From: Gammaproteobacteria bacterium UBA6968
GTDB taxonomy: Bacteria > Pseudomonadota > Gammaproteobacteria > Pseudomonadales > Azotimanducaceae
Reading direction: 5' to 3'
Length of the DNA stretch: 7,892 nucleotides
Assembly (NCBI GenBank): GCA_002450255.1
Contig: DJYW01000117.1
Location: 52,297 to 60,188, forward strand
Shown piece after piece: positions 6,358-7,892 of this stretch. Positions within the stretch are counted from its first letter, which is position 1. Every line of letters begins with the position of its first letter. Made by a program: the position numbers and the translations under genes. A model generated the notes under the pieces. That model did no database searches. It was given only the letters and a program-made list of their open reading frames with translations, and was not told the DNA's origin.

Positions 6358-6906
6358 ATGCCGTTACCGAAAATTCTGCAGAACAAAGTCATTGCTAAAA
6401 CCCGATTTTTTCAAGTCGAAGCTCTAGACCTAGAATTTAGCAATGGAATAAAACGGACGTATGAACGTATCCCCGAGCCGCGTACTCAAGGTGTGATTGT
6501 AGTGGCGATCAATGCAGCGGATGAGTTGTTATTGATTCGCGAGTATGCTGCGGGCTTTCACGAGCTGCAGCTGACTTTGCCCAAGGGGATTGTCGACGCA
6601 GGCGAAAGTTTGGAGGAAGCCGCTCGCCGCGAGTTGGCTGAAGAAGTCGGTTTTTCTGCTCGCAATGTCACGTTTATTAAGCGACTGACTTTAGCGCCGG
6701 GCCATATGGGTTATTCTATCCACGCTATGCTCGCGCAGGATTTGTACGAGAAACATTTGCCCGGCGATGAACCGGAACCGCCGGAAGTTGTTCCCTGGCC
6801 GCTAGCACGGCTTGATGAACTCATCAATGGAGACCAATTCAACGAAGCGCGCGCTATCGCTGCTTTGTTGATGTGCCGTGAGCAACTTGCTTCACGTTCA
6901 GGTTAG
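6358..6906 (+). CDS. nudE: Nudix hydrolase NudE (ADP compounds hydrolase)
   Basis: E. coli NudE is a cytoplasmic Nudix pyrophosphatase acting on ADP-ribose, Ap3A and NADH and releasing AMP. The 182 residues (E. coli 186) match along the full length: FFQVEALDLEFSNGIKRTYER (17-37), a LLLIREYAAG stretch (57-66), then the complete Nudix box GX5EX7REUXEEXGU at 77-99 with Gly77, Glu83, Arg91, Glu92, Glu95, Glu96 and Gly98. The NudE-specific tail follows: LAPGHMGYSIHAMLAQDLY (112-130), GDEPEPPEVVPWPL (136-149) and FNEARAIAAL (161-170). The ATG at 6358 has AAGG 5 nt upstream and fits the family N-terminus. cysQ follows after 53 nt, so the two are likely one transcript. Confidence 0.95.
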   Translation: MPLPKILQNKVIAKTRFFQVEALDLEFSNGIKRTYERIPEPRTQGVIVVAINAADELLLIREYAAGFHELQLTLPKGIVDAGESLEEAARRELAEEVGFSARNVTFIKRLTLAPGHMGYSIHAMLAQDLYEKHLPGDEPEPPEVVPWPLARLDELINGDQFNEARAIAALLMCREQLASRSG

Positions 6907-6947
6907 CGATGCGCGAGTGCCGGTGCTGGAAGCAATAGAATCGATTG

Positions 6948-6953
6948 AGAGGA
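6948..6953 (+). promoter_or_regulatory. Ribosome binding site that fixes the cysQ start
   Basis: AGAGGA ends 6 nt before the ATG at 6960. An in-frame TTG at 6945 would overlap this site, so the ATG is the better start. Confidence 0.7.
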
Positions 6954-6959
6954 AGCGTT

Positions 6960-7796
6960 ATGCGAGTGGATCAAACAACTGTGGATCGGGTGGTGACCAT
7001 TGTCGAAGCCGCTGGCGCTGCAATCATGGAGATTTACGATGTCGACTTCGCGGTGGAGTACAAAGATGACTCCTCGCCTCTTACTCAGGCAGACCTGGCT
7101 GCACACAAAATCATCGTTGCCGGTTTGGAGGCTGCGTTCCCGAGCATTCCGATCCTCTCTGAAGAAGCCGCTCCAGCGCCGTTTTCTGAGCGTAGCCAAT
7201 GGAGCCAATATTGGTTGGTAGATCCCTTGGACGGCACTAAAGAGTTCGTGAATCGAAACGGCGAATTTACCGTCAATATCGCATTGATAGAAAATAACGA
7301 AGCGGTATTGGGTGTGGTCGGCGTGCCGGTCCAAAAACAGACATACACTGGTGACGTAACCAGCGGCATTGCTCGCGTATTGCATGAAGGCGACACCATA
7401 GGTCGCGATTTACTCGGCAAGCCGCGCGCCGCTAACGATGTGTCTATATCGATAGTTGCCAGCCGTAATCATGGTGGCGAACGCCTAGAGTCGTATCTAG
7501 ACGCAGTAGGCAAACGATTTCCTGAGCTGTCGCGAAACGCAGTGGGTAGCTCTTTAAAGCTGTGCACTTTGGCTGCAGGAGGCGCTGATTTATACCCGAG
7601 GTTAGGTCCCACGAGCGAATGGGATATAGCCGCGGCTCATGCTGTATTGCGCGCCGCAGGCGGCGACGTGGTAACGCCCGATGGCGAAACGATGCGCTAT
7701 AACACAAAGGAAAGTGTCCTAAATCCTGATTTCCTTGCAGTTGCAGATCGTCGCTTCAATTGGATGGACGCATTACCACAGTTTCCAGTGGATTAG
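6960..7796 (+). CDS. cysQ: 3'(2'),5'-bisphosphate nucleotidase CysQ
   Basis: CysQ dephosphorylates adenosine 3',5'-bisphosphate (pAp) to AMP, and can act on PAPS. It clears the by-product of sulfate reduction and of 4'-phosphopantetheinyl transfer; it belongs to the Li+-sensitive, Mg2+-dependent inositol monophosphatase fold. The 278 residues carry the family motifs: DDSSPLTQAD (36-45), LSEE (66-69, metal ligand Glu), WLVDPLDGTKEF (85-96, Asp88 and Asp91), NRNGEFTVNIALI (98-110), GSSLKLC (196-202) and GPTSEWDIAAAHAVL (216-230, Asp222). It ends NPDFLAVADRRFN plus a short tail. E. coli CysQ has 246 residues; the extra length lies mostly around 140-165, before strand SISIVAS, and at the C-terminus. 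The start is set by AGAGGA 6 nt upstream. It lies 53 nt after nudE. No terminator is evident in the 37 nt after its stop. Confidence 0.95.
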   Translation: MRVDQTTVDRVVTIVEAAGAAIMEIYDVDFAVEYKDDSSPLTQADLAAHKIIVAGLEAAFPSIPILSEEAAPAPFSERSQWSQYWLVDPLDGTKEFVNRNGEFTVNIALIENNEAVLGVVGVPVQKQTYTGDVTSGIARVLHEGDTIGRDLLGKPRAANDVSISIVASRNHGGERLESYLDAVGKRFPELSRNAVGSSLKLCTLAAGGADLYPRLGPTSEWDIAAAHAVLRAAGGDVVTPDGETMRYNTKESVLNPDFLAVADRRFNWMDALPQFPVD

Positions 7797-7833
7797 TCGC
7801 AACTTGGGAGAGTGGCCGTAAAGTCAGTTGAGA

Positions 7834-7892
7834 ATGAGCTTCGGCAACACCCTTGAAGGCGCACAACAGACAGAGATTCAGCAAGACAAGCA
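7834..7892 (+). CDS. Possible 5' end of an unrecognised protein
   Basis: An ATG at 7834 opens a frame with no stop to the window end: MSFGNTLEGAQQTEIQQDK. Only a weak purine stretch (TTGAGA) precedes it. It lies 37 nt after cysQ on the same strand and could continue that transcript. The 19 visible residues are polar and Gln-rich and match no family I recognise; so short an open frame could be chance. Confidence 0.3.
   Translation, partial: MSFGNTLEGAQQTEIQQDK

Noticed and set aside
6945..6959. TTG start five codons upstream of cysQ
   Set aside because: It overlaps the AGAGGA ribosome binding site; the ATG at 6960 has ideal spacing and fits the family.
6903..7420. Minus-strand ORFs of 160 and 111 residues inside cysQ
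   Set aside because: They are antisense to an intact cysQ with all family motifs; no domain content.
1..7892. Mobile elements, CRISPR arrays, prophage genes, toxin-antitoxin pairs
   Set aside because: I looked for long terminal repeats, regularly spaced repeats, transposase or integrase motifs and small paired ORFs with good ribosome binding sites and found none.

Overview
The window is chromosomal housekeeping DNA from a gammaproteobacterium. Every recognisable protein resembles the enteric/pseudomonad branch of its family: an E. coli-type GshA, Hsp15 (HslR), Hsp33 (HslO), YrfG, NudE, CysQ and AcpH. The gene order nudE / yrfG-hslR-hslO / pckA recalls the E. coli nudE-igaA-yrfG-hslR-hslO-yhgE-pckA region, but igaA and yhgE are absent. 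The PckA is the shorter (about 510-residue), pseudomonad-like form. I would place the organism among non-enteric Gammaproteobacteria and cannot name a genus. I see no insertion sequence, prophage gene, CRISPR array, rRNA or tRNA.

Layout. A minus-strand run occupies positions 1-6217. In transcription order it holds yrfG (5528-6217), hslR (5120-5518), a 331-nt gap without a convincing gene (4789-5119), hslO (3883-4788), pckA (2207-3736), gshA (618-2162) and acpH (1-597). acpH starts with GTG, and its last few codons lie outside the window. A divergent plus-strand pair follows: nudE (6358-6906) and cysQ (6960-7796). A plus-strand reading frame opens at 7834 and leaves the window.

Function. yrfG-hslR is a tight pair with a 9-nt gap. 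hslR and hslO encode two stress proteins, a ribosome-rescue RNA-binding protein and a redox-switched holdase. pckA is the gluconeogenic gate from oxaloacetate to phosphoenolpyruvate. gshA makes gamma-glutamylcysteine for glutathione. acpH removes the phosphopantetheine arm from acyl carrier protein. nudE and cysQ, like yrfG across the divergent gap, hydrolyse phosphate compounds of nucleotides (ADP-ribose/dinucleotides, pAp/PAPS, IMP/GMP).

Most of the window is ordinary. The parts worth a second look are noncoding: a strong Shine-Dalgarno separated from the gshA start by a perfect 10-bp hairpin; the hslR-hslO gap, with a possible 18-codon leader ORF and competing hairpins that end against the hslO ribosome binding site; and short repeats in the pckA leader. 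I found no clear candidate for a new multi-gene system.
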